A DNA stretch of 64,000 nucleotides from Camarhynchus parvulus. Its lineage: Eukaryota > Chordata > Aves > Passeriformes > Thraupidae. Positions 1 through 12,050 of this stretch are shown piece by piece. The notes below the pieces were generated by a model that did not search any database, was not told the origin of the DNA, and worked only from the letters and a program-made list of their open reading frames with translations. The translations under genes and the position numbers were made by a program. Position 1 is the first letter of the stretch. Each line of letters opens with the position of its first letter. The stretch is taken from assembly GCF_901933205.1 (NCBI RefSeq), contig NC_044574.1, positions 21,747,733-21,811,732 of the forward strand. Reading direction: 5' to 3'.

Positions 1-2673
1 TTAAGAAACTAACCCAGTTTTCCACATCCATTAGAAGGTTTAAAATTTGTTATTTAGAGAGTATTGTTTTAAAAAGTATACACAGCAATTTTTTCTGTCC
101 TTTTAATTGGGCTAGACCCAGGGTATTATGTCACTGTATAATTATTATCTGTAGACCCAGGGTATTATGTCACTGTATAATTATTATCTGGCACTATTTC
201 AAGGGAAAAAATATCAACCTATAATGTTGAAATCAAAGTAAAATGACATATTATTTTGTGGGCTAGCTGAATTATTTGAAAAATAATTTTGAGATGTTAG
301 TTTGGTTTGTGGTATAATGGCAAAGGAAACAGGAAAAACAGGCTGAGTCAGCCCTAATTATTTTATTTCACTCAGAAATGAAAGTTTGTTTTAATTTTGC
401 AGTAATTAGTCACCTAAAAACAAAAGTTCAAATCCAGTAATGGAAAATTAAAATGTTCAAAATTAATATACACGTTTTCAAAGCCGATAAGTTATTTTAG
501 GATAAGCATCCTAATAAGAGCAAAAATCAAAAGCTGCTTTTAAAATAAATTGAAAGTGATGGAAAAGGTTTTTAATTATTTCCTGTAGGTTTCTACTTCT
601 GTGTATTTATAAACTTTGTTAATGAATTATCATAGTACCCAAAGGTAATTCTGGAACCTGGACTGGCTGTTATTAGCTACACACTTTGACAGTTCAAGTG
701 AAATTAAGTTATCTGCAAGGCTAACTTTGTGATGGAAAAAATAGAATACTTTCAAAAAATATAATTATAACAATAAATTAACAATAAATGTACTATTTAC
801 AGTATTTCAGAGCAGACTGATTGAAATTAAAGGTGCAATTTTAATCAAATAGATATCTGGATTTCAAACTATCTAGGAAGATAGTTATCTATTACCAGAG
901 CAATATCATAACTATGTTGAAATACTGATTTTATTTACATCACAGATTGTTAGAAAAGCTAGCAATGTGCCCCAGTCTCCACTTACTTTTAAACCTGAAT
1001 TTACCTTCGCTCTCCTTTCCCTTAGAAAAGTCAAGCTTATCTATCCAAGAGAAACAACTGACATCAAAGGATTGTTTTTCCACTTACCAGCTCTAAGCTG
1101 CTTTTCATTGTTTGAAGGAATTATTGAAGAGACTCAACACAGAATTTCAATCAGATGCACAGTTTCTGGTTCATTGATTGGCTGATTCTTCTTTTGGTGA
1201 AGAAAGGTAACAACAGTCCTTTTTAAATCTAGTGTTCTCAGAGAGGTCACATTTGTGCTCTCTTTAAGCTAATCTCTTCATGATGCTGTGGTGTCAATGA
1301 ATTTCTACCCACCCACACACTCTGCTGCCCTGGACTGCAAAGCAGTTTCTCTCAGCTGTTCTTCAGGCAAAGTCTGAAATGTTCAACCTTCCTGGAAGTA
1401 AAGTTTAGCAGAGATGGAGTATTGCAAATGTCTCAGGACCTCTAACTATGAGAGGTCAGACTGTCTCCAAATCTGATTCACTCTGTGAAAATGATCATTT
1501 ACACAATCTGACTTTACAAGTGTTAGCTCCTTTGACCTCAGTAAATTTTGATCTTTCAGTTCTTACATGTCTCACTTCTGATCTTGTTTTTTTGGTTCCT
1601 GCTAAGATATTATGCTGATGGATAAAGATTCAATAAATCTATGGTCTTTTAGCTTGCAATCTCAGGGATCCTTAAAGAAATACTGAGATAAAGGACTTCT
1701 AAAATTATGTGGAGTTGACTCATATATACAGCTACTGCAGTGAACAGAGTGGGAGGTAAGCTTGGATGTCTGCTAATTCCTTAAATTTACATGACATTTA
1801 TATATATATATATCTAAAATAAATGTTTCAGCTTCCTAATTTTTCATCCCGAATACTTTGTATCTAATGTAAATCTGAAATAACTACTTAATTGAGTAAT
1901 TTCTTCTCCCTGAACACATTACCAGAGTGAAAACAGGACCAAAGTTCTGTCAGCTGCATAATGCTAAATCTCTCTCACATACTGTGTGGAGTATTGCTAG
2001 ACAACTGCCAGGCATTTTAAATAGGCAGCCCTGTTCCTATTCTGTTATTATTGCTTCTTTCCCCTTCTGGAGTTTCTAGAGCAAAACCACAAGAATACTT
2101 CATTTTGGCATTACTGTCACAGTGTAAGTAAGCACTCATTACATTTATGACTCCACAAACAAAAGAGACATTTGATACTGAGCACCATGGTACAGCTGTG
2201 AATTGGAAAATATAACGCTTTTAGTAAAAAGAAAAAAATTGCTTGAGTTAAAGTATATTCAGCTGAATAAAAAATACAATCTATGTAGCCAGCCATGTTA
2301 GAAAATATTCAAATTATGCTAGAATACTTTTTAAGCAAGTTTAATGAATGCTGACATAATTAACTCAAATTTTGATACAATGTTAAAAGTATTTCCAGGG
2401 TCTTTAGCCTGAAGCACAAATCTTGTCATTTAATAGACACATTTGGGACTCTACTGCGTCAACTCAAAACAGAGCAGTCTCCAGGGAATCTCTGCATGGA
2501 CTCCAGCTTCTGATGAGACTGCAGAACTGGGAATCTGACTGTGCTGAATTGGACCTCATCTCACATACTTTCAGGAGATATGGAGAAGTCACACATCACC
2601 ATGTGTGATCTAAATCCACTGGACTTAAACAGTTCTATTTTGGCACTGTTTACTGAGTTTAGCTCTGTTATAC
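1..2673. other. AT-rich unique sequence, no gene seen
   Basis: No reading frame here is longer than about 75 codons and none has recognisable protein features. The stretch contains a perfect 39-bp tandem duplication (113-190, listed separately) and a short (TA)7 run at 1,799-1,812. I see no retroposon signature before the LTR that begins near 2,674. Confidence 0.6.
113..190. repeat. Perfect 39-bp tandem duplication
   Basis: Positions 113-151 and 152-190 are the same 39-base unit, beginning TAGACCCAGGG and ending TTATTATCTG, with no mismatch. Only two copies are present, so this is a local slippage or short-range duplication rather than a minisatellite array. The absence of any difference suggests a recent event, a polymorphism, or an assembly duplication. 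Confidence 0.95.
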
Positions 2674-3234
2674 TGTGTCTGGGTTTCAGCTGGGATAAAG
2701 CTGGTTTTCTTCCTACTAGCTGCTACTGTGTTATATTTGGATTTAGGATGAGAATAATGTTGATAACACACTAATGTTTCAGTTTTTGCTAAGCACTGTT
2801 TACACTAAGTCAAAGACTTCTCAGTGTCTCACACCATCCTACCAGTGAGTTGGCTGGAGGGCACAAGAAGCAGGGAGCAGACACAGTCGGGACAGCTGCA
2901 CCAAACTGGCCAAAGGGGTATTCTTTACCATATGGTGTCACACTCAGTATTTAAACTAGGAGGAAAACTGGCTGGGAGCTGCTGCTCCAGAACTGGCTGG
3001 GCATCTGTTGGTGGGTGGGGAGAAATTCCATTCTGCATAATCTTTTTTTGTGTACTTGAATTCTATTACTATTATTATTATTTTCTCTTCATTTTTTGTT
3101 TTATTAATTTGTCTGCATGTCAACCCATTAATTTTCCTTTTTTTTCCCCCACAACTCTCTCCCCCATCTATATGAGGCAGAGAGTAGTGAACAAGCCTCT
3201 GTGTGGTGTTAACTGCCTGTCACATTAAACTATG
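2674..3234 (+). mobile_element. 5' LTR of an ERV-L-like endogenous retrovirus (degenerate)
   Basis: The segment starts with TGTGTCTGGG, has a TATA-like TATTTAAA at 2,948-2,955, a T-rich middle part, and stops just before a primer-binding-site-like stretch (about 3,241-3,258, TTGCAACCCAGCATCGGG, a mutated version of the TTGGCGCCCAAC-type site). I recognise the order of U3, TATA and U5 motifs from a common avian ERV-L-type LTR. The length, about 560 bp, fits. No matching 3' LTR is seen downstream, so this is the left end of a broken provirus. Exact ends are inferred from the TG start and the PBS position. Confidence 0.7.
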
Positions 3235-4910
3235 TCCTTTTTGCAACCCAGCATCGGGTTTGAAGGTTTGAGATAACAACAGAGCTGACTAGAGTGTATT
3301 AAAACAAAGTTCTTATATGCATTCATTATATTAGTTTCATAGTCACTGATAACAAGATTGATTTATTTGCTCTCAGAGCTTTTGCACGTGGTCTTAGTTG
3401 TGTCATGTAACACATTTGTAGCATGTATTCCCTGTTGTATTGTTTATCATCTCTGGGGGGAGCTGGGTTTAGGTTATCATGTTATTGTACTTTGTAACAC
3501 TGACTTATGATATGATAAAACTCTTGGTCGTGACACTAATCTGGTATTTGTACTCAGTATTGCCATCAATTCTGTACTTCAGGAGCCATCTATTGGGAAC
3601 TATTAATAATTACATCTTTTACCTGTTCTCCTCAGAGAGCTGATCTACAGGGGAGACAACTTATCCATCTTTTCCTTCTCCAAAATTAAAATAGTTCTTG
3701 AGAATTTTGAACATTGATGGGATTTTCAAACTATGGTGTTCCTAGTTCTATGGCTCTTGAATGTGCTGCTGGTCTTGTTTAAGGTGTAAACAACTATGTA
3801 AGAATAACATCCAGACATCTACCCTGAGCCTGAATAGCTATGAGTGGCAGGGTGTGTGAGGTAGCACGGGCAAGAGCAAAGTTCCAGCCTTCTGGAATTT
3901 CCCTTGAAATAGTGCAGAATCTGAAAAACTACTTAAATATATACATATTGGAAAAATATATACTGTCTGCTTGCAAATCCAGAGACACAAATCACTGCAA
4001 TGTGCTGAGTCCTATTCTGTTAAGTAACCTCAAGGGGAAGGGAAAGTCTCTGAACACAACGACAAAACAACGTGTGGCTATTCCAGCCCTGGTGACAGGA
4101 AGCAGGTGATTCCAACCTCAGTGATAGGCATTGTGGCTATGCAAACCCCAGTGAGAGGCGCTGCAGCTGAACCAAAGGACCAATCCATGCCAGTATCAGC
4201 CCTCCCAAAGGACCCTTCTGTTGTGGGGGTGCTGAAGGTTGAAGAACAGTTGCCAATCACTATCAAAATGGTGCTCTGACAGCAATAGCACGCCAAGATT
4301 CCCTGATTCTCATCCATACGACTCCTGAACTGGAGATCTAAGGACTAATCAGCAAGACTCGCTCACCTTTTAACAGCCCCATATGAGTAGTGCAAAAGCC
4401 CAGCAGAGAGTGGAGACTCATGGTAGACTACTGTGGCCTGGATGAAGCCACATCACCCCCAAGCACTGCTGTTTTGGACATGCTGGAACTGAAATACAAG
4501 CTGCAGTCACAGGAAGCTAAGCAGCAAGCCACAAATGTATTGTTAATGCAGTTTTCTCTGTTCCTTGGGCAGCAGCAGGACTCTGTTTGCTTCCATCTGG
4601 AAGGAAATTCAGAAGACCTGGAACTGACTGTCCAGGGGTGGAAACACAGCCCTACCAGCAACCATGGACTGATCCAGACTGCACTGGAACAGTGTGAAGC
4701 TATATTGATGATATCACTGTGTGTGAAAATACAACAGAAGTCTTTGAGAAAGGGAAGAAAATAGACCAAATCCTTCCAAAGCCAGTTTTGCCATAAAGTA
4801 AGCTCAAGGGACCTGAACAAGATATTCAGTTTTTAGGAATAAAACAGCAAGACAGAAATTGTCAGATCCCAATGGTTGTGATCAACAAAATAACAGTAAC
4901 GTCTGAACCA
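3235..4910 (+). pseudogene. Decayed ERV internal region: leader/gag-like part and broken pol (RT)
   Basis: About 1.7 kb follows the LTR where an intact element would have several kilobases of gag-pro-pol, so large parts are deleted. An 89-codon frame at 3,840-4,109 lies where gag would begin. From about 4,390 the sequence resembles retroviral reverse transcriptase: a VDYCGLDEATSP-like block (codons about 11-22 of the frame starting at 4,390), then a QGWKHSPT-like block, then the catalytic YIDD at 4,701-4,712. The YIDD lies in a different frame from the preceding blocks, and stops interrupt the region, so no functional enzyme is encoded. Similarity ends near 4,910. Integrase and a 3' LTR are not seen. 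The class III (ERV-L) assignment is from family recognition, not alignment. Confidence 0.72.
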
Positions 4911-7900
4911 ATTAGCAAAATTTACACAATGTGTATTTTTTTTTATCTTTCTTGAACATTGTGGGATTTTGTACGATGCAAATTCCAAATTACAGCCCGA
5001 TTGTCAGCCCTTTCCATCAAGTCACACAGAAAAATATGTATCCAGCATAAAACAAGAGACACTGAAGAGTTATTGATATGGAGAAAATATTTAACAGACA
5101 ATATCAATATTCTTCTCTCCAGTTTTATTAGCATAGTGTTTTTGCTAGAAAGGGAAATCCAATGCTATTTGAAAAATAGCATGCCATGTTGAAATTTTAA
5201 ATAGAAATTAAAGCAGCTTTTCAGGCAGAGTCCGAAATGTTTTCCTAATTTCTCATTTTGTTGCACTCTCCATCTTCTGCAAGGTTGTGCAAATAATTGT
5301 GCAACTACAAACTCTGATCTCCAACGGTTTAATCTCTAAAATCCATTCAGAAGGACTGTGTTCTCATGCATAAAAGGTTGAAAGATTAGGGGCAGAAACT
5401 CTAATTTTCAAATTAAATATTTATGCTTTATAAGAATTTTTTGGCTTCATAAATTTCCAAAGAACAATGCGACCAACCATATGCTTCAGTAACAAAGGAA
5501 GCTGAACTCTTTATGGCCTCCAGTGTCATGAGCTAGATTGAGTCTGTAACTGATGGACGTGTCAATAAATATATAATCCTCTAAGCACAGCTAGGCTTGG
5601 AGCACTCTGCTGTACCCAGGAAGGAAAGGCAAATGATCTCAAGACTTAGTTTTCCTTTTGTTCCAGTTCATTTAATGTCACTTTTACAATTAGACACTTC
5701 CTGCTTGACAAAATCCATGCCAGATATCTAAAGGAATCACCAAAAGTCTGTACTAAATAGAAAACACACAGGGTCATTAATATTGGTTGTTTTTTCTTTG
5801 AAATAAAGGCACAGATAATCCACACCCAATTTTTTGAAGATTCTACTCTTTTACACATGCAAAGTTTTCTTTTAGCTTTACATTATCATTCTGATGTAGA
5901 TTAATTAATCTGATACGGTGATTTTTCTCTGACCTATGAGAAATGAGAAATTCCAGACGTGCCTGTAAGAAAAACTAGTTTGTAGAATTTACCAGTCTGT
6001 GCTTCTTAGTGATGGAGTGAAATTACTTTATTAGTTTTCTTGACAATATGGCAAGTCTCAGTCTAAGTATTTAGTTATTTCAAGATATTTTTTCTTTCAG
6101 TTATAATATACATCTAAATATTTTCAACTGCTAGTTTCATTGTTCTTCTGGCATACTGCTCTGGGAATTTTAAAAAAAAGTCAACAGATGTGTAAGCCCA
6201 TTAAGTCAGAGTTCCCAAGAATGCCAGGTAGATGGAAACCTAAACAGCAGACAGAGCAAGAATCAGGTAATTTGTTAGCTTAAAATAGCAACTAATTTTC
6301 AGTTAGCTGCAAGTTTGTCATAACTACAGAATATGATCCAGATACTGAGATGGAAACCCTGTAGGCAGATTTTGTAAGTACATGTAGATTTAGTTTTTAA
6401 TGACTGGTTTGTCACTACTACATTTACTCACTCATAATAAACTAAATCCAAATAATTACTTTAAGTATAAATTGTAGAATTAATGGGAATATTTTCACTT
6501 CAAAATTTTATTCACTAGTAATACTCTGTAAACATAAAAGATCAAAGAAAAACTTGTTATAAATTATGTAGGACAATAGCTTCCATTGAGAATTCAAGAC
6601 AACATAATCTTCTTATTTAACTTTTCATCTCATTCAGGTCTTTTACATTAAGTCAAAGTAATTTTCTAGGAGTTTGAAATGAAATGTAAACCTGGGTCTC
6701 CTGCCAACATGTTTTTATTACAGAGATATTTTACTAGGATAGGAACTATGACCACAAACCTTGATTTGTTTCCTTCCTTGTACCATATGCAAATTTCATT
6801 TTCCTGGACAAGTTCTCATTCAATAGCAAATATACTTCAAATGTCACATCACTAACATTTTCTGGACTTGATTCAGCCTTCTACTCTTTCATTTAAGTAT
6901 AATTGTATCCTTCTTTCTTCCAACAGGAAAATTCAAATCCTCAATAATCCAGACTAATTAAAAACAGTCTCAGAAAGTGGTTACACCCAGCTTGGAAGAA
7001 TAATTAATGTCTTTCTGAGTCTTCCAGATGTAAATAATCAAATACTTTCAAAGTAATATGTACAAATGTCTAGGGTACTTTAGGCAGTCCTGGGTAGACC
7101 CAGATACATAAAAACAACAATCTACTACTTCCTCCACATACACTAGATAGGTCAGGACATCTAGCTGATAATGCTTCTCTCATTTATTCCCCATTTCCAT
7201 TTGTTACAGGAGCTAGCTTTACATTGACATCATCCTTTAAGAAGAAATGAAAGGTATTAAATATTAAAGACTACAGATATGCTTATGGCATCTTTTTTTC
7301 TTTTTTCCTTTTCCTTTTATTTTCTTTTCCCCGTTCTTTTCTGCATTCCCTTCCTGCTTCAGCATTCAAAACCAACAGATATACTCTAGGCCTCCACATG
7401 CTAACGTGTATTTTGGTCCTGACAGGTTAGTCAGAAGCCTAGGAAAGTATTCCCGAAGCAGATACTTGTGAAGAGACCTAGAATATTCTTCTTTCTCCAT
7501 TGATTCTAAACTGGGACTGCTGTAGGACACCTCTTTCAAGACACTTACTGAATACTCAAGTCTCAGACACTGGATGACACCATTGGGTATTACAACTGAG
7601 AAGAATTTCCACATCTGTTAGATTGGAAAGAGGCTACTTTGAGCCTATAGGAAAGGGCTTTGTTTATAGGGCAGAGACAGCAGGAGTGGTGGGAGGCTAT
7701 GGAAAGTCAGGAAAGGGCAGAGAGAAAAAAGATCAATGGCAGAAGGGAGTAAGTCTGAAACCTTTGTCAGGTGTTCACCAGCTCTGCTGCCAAAGACATC
7801 ACAGAAGCAGCCTGAGACTACTACAGGCTGAGGACATCCATGAGCCACCAGTTGCCTAGCAAACTTAAAGTACTGGGGAAGATTCTAGGAGACAGAAAAA

Positions 7901-10485
7901 GTAATCATATTTTTCCAATACTTGGAGGAAATAAGAGAAAATCTTCCGGTTAGTGCAGCCTGCATTTTAGATATTCTATTCATTTAATTCTGTCATAGAA
8001 TGACTTGGTTGAGAACAAGAAGATAAGCATATCATTAATGCCTCTGAACAGGAGAACAAGAATGGCAAAGGTTCTCCAAAGAAACCTAATTTTAGACTAG
8101 ATATAGAGACATAAGAAAAGTGAGAAATTTCACATATTCGTCAGTCATCAAAATGTAGATATGAAACAGTTGTGAAATTGTTGTTGATTTACAGCAAATT
8201 TAGAGAGGCACAGAATCTGAAGAGCTATTTGGTTGGCAGACAGAAGTTTCGCCAAGGGCATTTGAAACAAAAATGTATTTTATTACCAGATCTGAAGTAC
8301 GGGTGCAGAAACAATGAACAGAAAGGTTTTGGGTTGCATCTAAATACTACAAATCAGTAGGGAGATTTGGTTTAGTTTAGTCTTTGTGCAGGACAAATAT
8401 CCTTTCAAATAGCTGTTTACATACTTCATAAAAATCTAATCAAGACAAGGCAATGTATCAGATTCTGCATCCCTCTTCAGAATGTGCAGAGGGACATGCC
8501 TACATTTTATTATCTGCTTCTGGCCTGTGTTCCCAAAAATCTACTGTCAAACAGTAGCTGTACACAAAATTAATGAGAAGTCACTTTAAAGTGTTCATTT
8601 TTCCAACTGCCTTTTATTATTTCTCTACATCATTTATGGTTTATAAAGTCTATCCACAATAGTATCCCTTTAGTTTAAACAAACTGATCACCTAAAGCCT
8701 TGGGAAAGTTCAAGTGCAGTCAATTAGTATCACTGACACTAAAGGTAGCATTACTTTTCTGTCAAGAAAATTGTCCTACTTTTCCTTTTAAGTCTCATGT
8801 ACTTTCATACTTTCAAATAACCGAAGTTTACGATCATATGTCAGTTTCTTGCTGCTAAAGGAATACACAAAAACAGACTTCAAAGCCATCTTTGTTCTGC
8901 ACATGCATATCAAAGAAAACATCTATTTTATTTTGCTGCATCAAAGGCTATTAAGTACTATTTTAACATTTGGGAAATAACACAATTTGACATTCAATGA
9001 ACTTAATGTTCATCAGTACGCCTTCATTAATTCCTTTGCTAGATTTTAACTTTTTGAAGTCACATCAAAAGTTCAGAAATTATATACACTAAAAAGCATA
9101 TATACACATACACACACACGTATCTATTTATATATATATAAAGATGTTTTTTAAATGGACCATTTTTATTTAGAAAAGTTTTAAAGTTTTTGATTGTAAT
9201 TTTGTTAGAATTTTGTAACAGAAAATAATTCTATTAATTATTGGCTTGTTGGTAATTTATACAATCACCTCATAGCTGCTATGATTTCCTGATTCTTTTC
9301 TCCTTTGATTCACTTATGGAAATCTTACATCTTCTTGAAAAGTTCCAACTCTGAACTATTTTAAGCTCTTGTTGAGGTTAATCAAAGTCACTTAAAAGCA
9401 AACCTTAAAGCTCCATCACTACATAACAAATGAAATTTTCTTCACAAATGCATTTTAGAATAGTGACATGGATTTAGAATCTCAAAGTGTGACTCTGATG
9501 CTCATCAGTGGAGAGTGAATTTATGCTCATGAAACTGCCTGTGGTTTCCAGAATAGAAACTTTTATGTTTTAAAATAAACTTTTCTGCTTGACTGCTCTC
9601 TTCTAGTACCGTAGTGCAGCATAAAGGATTCTTCTTTCTTTCTTTTTTTTTTTTTTTTTGTGCCATAGAATAGCTAAAGTTTGCTTCATTTTGATGTTTG
9701 TTTTTGTTTGGTCTTTTCAACAACTTTGCTTACCAGGGTCTGTGATAATGTAAGATATACAGTTCAATGTTTCCACTTGGATATCCAAAGAACAGCTAGA
9801 ACTAATTATTGTTTAAGGCAATCTCACCAGATGAAAGAAGATCAATTAGCCTGGAAGTTATGACCCATTATTGAGTAATTTTATTCTCTGCTAAATAAAG
9901 TACAGCGTTAACCATAGATAATCAATAGCATTATAACCATTCTTGATTTTTTTCTGCAGATGTTCTAAAACTTTTATGTATTAAAATAACAAGGATTTTC
10001 AAAGAAAGAACAAACAAAGGCAAGAAAACAGAACTGGAGATTATTCATTTAAGTAGAGCTAAGAAAAAAAAAAAAGAAATTTGCAAAAGTTGAAAAATTT
10101 AAATTTGTCCAATTTACCCCAGATAAGACCTCAGACTTCAGATTTTTGTTTCAAAAATTTCTGCAATAAATATTTTGAAAAATGTGCAGCTGAAAGAAAA
10201 AGAATTCATCACTCTATGCCTTCATCTAGTGTTTTTTTGCTTATCTCTTTGGTTATTTCTTTGTACTGCCATTCCTAAGTCTTCCCTCTCCCACGCAGTG
10301 TACAGGTTTCAGAAAATGACAGAACAATTTAAGACTGAAATCTGATCCAGAAGTTAACTGTGCCAATTCTCTGATCAAAGCAAGTCTACAGCAGACCAGG
10401 TTACTCACAGCCATGGCCAGTCAAATCTGGACACATCATACAAATTTTACAGCATCTAATCATCACTATAATAAAAAAGATAAAT
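4911..10485. other. AT-rich sequence, no gene or clear retroposon
   Basis: I see no coding frame with family features in this 5.6 kb. Minor items are an 8-bp-stem hairpin at 5,162-5,182, a pyrimidine-rich tract at about 7,290-7,341, a CA/TA microsatellite-like patch at about 9,105-9,141, and a T-rich run at about 9,632-9,659. The 7,620-7,860 part is somewhat richer in G and C and has overlapping short frames on both strands, but nothing recognisable. Confidence 0.5.
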
Positions 10486-10610
10486 ATCACAGAATATTCT
10501 GAGTTGGAAGGCACCCACAAGATTCATCAATTTCAGCACTGCAGTGACTGGGCCATATGGGTATCAAACCTGTGACCTTGGTGTTATTCACACCATGCTC
10601 CAACTGACTA
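10486..10610 (-). mobile_element. tRNA-Ile-headed SINE with CR1-like tail (TguSINE1-type)
   Basis: On the minus strand the element begins with a degenerate tRNA: A-box-like TAGTCAGTTGG (plus coordinates about 10,600-10,610), an anticodon-arm-like GGTGTGAATAACACC, and a B-box-like GGTTTGATACC (10,560-10,570). The acceptor-like ATGGCCCA is followed by a CR1-like 3' end, CCTTCCAACTCAGAATATTCTGTGAT, read here in shorter pieces up to 10,486. This head-plus-tail design matches the tRNA-Ile/CR1 SINE known from songbirds, which borrows the CR1 machinery through its shared tail. It sits beside other CR1 debris to the right. Confidence 0.75.
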
Positions 10611-10649
10611 TATCCTAGCATTTAATTAGAATTTCCTACATTCCCACTT

Positions 10650-11045
10650 AAATCCATTGCTTTTGTCCTATCACTGTACACCTCTGGGAAGAGTCTGGCT
10701 CTAGCTCTTCTGGATCCTCCAGTGAGATATCAATAGGCAGCAACAAAGTCTACTGTGAGCCTTATTTCCTCAATACTGAACAAATCCAGTTCCCCAACTC
10801 GCACCATATACCCTGTGCTCCAGCCCTCAACCATCTTGGTGACTGTTCCTGGATTTAGTCCTAAACATAAATATCCTTCTTGCAGCAGGAAGCCCAAGAA
10901 AAATGCAGTGCTCCAGATAAGGTCTTGCAAGTGCCAAATAGAGCAAGCATGTCCTTGGTCCTGCTGACTACACTCCTGCCAACACAGCCCAGGATGTATT
11001 TGGTCTCCTTGGCTGCAAGAGCATGCTCCCAACACACATCCAACT
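10650..11045 (-). mobile_element. CR1 LINE fragment (3' part, antisense)
   Basis: Read on the plus strand this shows the usual reverse-complement CR1 pattern: a TTGTCCTATCACTG block near 10,665, GTGCTCCAGCCCTC near 10,815, CAGTGCTCCAGATAAGGTC near 10,905 and CAGCCCAGGATGTATTTGG near 10,985. The terminal tail is missing on the left. It ends at about 11,045, where sense-strand CR1 ORF2 begins, giving an inverted layout. Confidence 0.75.
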
Positions 11046-11604
11046 TGTCTGAGAAGCCAGGGTCAGGAAAGCTTAAAGCCCTGGTAGAATTAAATCTGAC
11101 TGGGGATGTCAAAGGCACAAGAAAAGCTTCTACAGGTACCTCAGTGATAAAAAGGCAGACTAGGGAAAATCTAGTGGGCCCTCTCCAAAAGAAAATGGGA
11201 GACCTGATTGCCAGGACATGGAAAAGGCTAAGGTACTCAAGAACATTGTCACATCAATCTTCATCAGCACGGTGTTCCAGCCACACTTCCTCAGAAGTCT
11301 CAGAAGACAAAGGCGGGGACAGGGAAAATTAAGAACCTCCCACCACAGGAGCAGTACAGGTTTGAGACAATTTGAGGAACCTGAAGGTGAGCAAGTACCT
11401 GGGACCTGATGAGATGTGCAGCCACGGGTCCTGATGGAACTGGCAGATGAAGTGGCTAAGCCACTCATACTTGAAGAGTCCTGACGGTCCAGTGAGGTAC
11501 CCACTGAGTGGAAAAGGGGCAATACAATGCCCATTTCTAAAAATAGAAGCAAAGAACACCCGGGGAACTACAGGCCAGTCAGTCTCACCTCTGGGTCCAG
11601 AAAG
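11046..11604 (+). mobile_element. CR1 LINE ORF2 fragment, sense, with broken RT-region frame
   Basis: This piece reads as CR1 ORF2 around the linker and the start of the reverse-transcriptase domain. Recognisable parts include an AKALVELNLTGDVKGTRKASTG-like stretch (near 11,070-11,150), a GPDEM-like block near 11,403, and the NYRPVSLTS-like RT block near 11,570-11,592. Frames change several times, so it is a dead copy. It joins antisense CR1 on both sides (left at about 11,045, right at about 11,605). Confidence 0.8.
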
Positions 11605-12050
11605 ATCATAGAACTATAGAATCATTTATGTTGGAAAAGGCTCCCAGGACGATCAAATCCAGCTGAGCTTTGACCTCAGTTATTTCATTTCTACGTGAGT
11701 TGCCAATGTCTGTGTATCCATTCCATGAAGACTGTTTCTGCTGCCACTATCTGTACATCTCCTTTTCATGTCTGAGCTCAATCAGGAACTCCATGTTCAT
11801 CCACACTTGCTTTCTGTCATGCCTCTTTGTGAGAAAGGGACAATTCTCATGCCCTGAAGAGGTATGCTTAAAGATGAGTCAGTTGTCCTGGACCCCTTTG
11901 AACTCCAGGACAGTTTCCCATGGGATATGTCGCACAGCTCCCAGAACAGGCTGAAATGTGCTCTTCTGAATTCCAGAGATGTAATTCTGGTATTCTGTTG
12001 CTCACTCCTCTCAGGACCTTAAATTCCTCAGCCTCTGTCATGCAAATTGC
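11605..12050 (-). mobile_element. CR1 LINE 3' fragment (antisense)
   Basis: The plus strand starts with the reverse-complement CR1 tail, ATCATAGAACTATAGAATCA followed by TTTATGTTGGAAAAGG. It continues through CTGCCACTATCTGTACATCTC, CCCTGAAGAGG and CTCCAGGACAGTTTCCCATGG blocks typical of CR1 read backwards. The 5' truncation is somewhere near 12,050. This insertion interrupts or abuts the sense ORF2 fragment on its left. Confidence 0.75.

Noticed and set aside
4428..4820. 130-codon minus-strand frame
   Set aside because: It is the antisense shadow of the decayed RT segment, which itself has conserved RT words on the plus strand.
5162..5182. 8-bp hairpin ATGCTATT...AATAGCAT
   Set aside because: Short AT-rich hairpins are expected by chance in 64 kb.
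10880..11332. 150-codon open frame on the plus strand
   Set aside because: It spans the junction of antisense and sense CR1 sequence and follows neither the CR1 ORF2 frame nor any known protein. It is a retroposon artefact.
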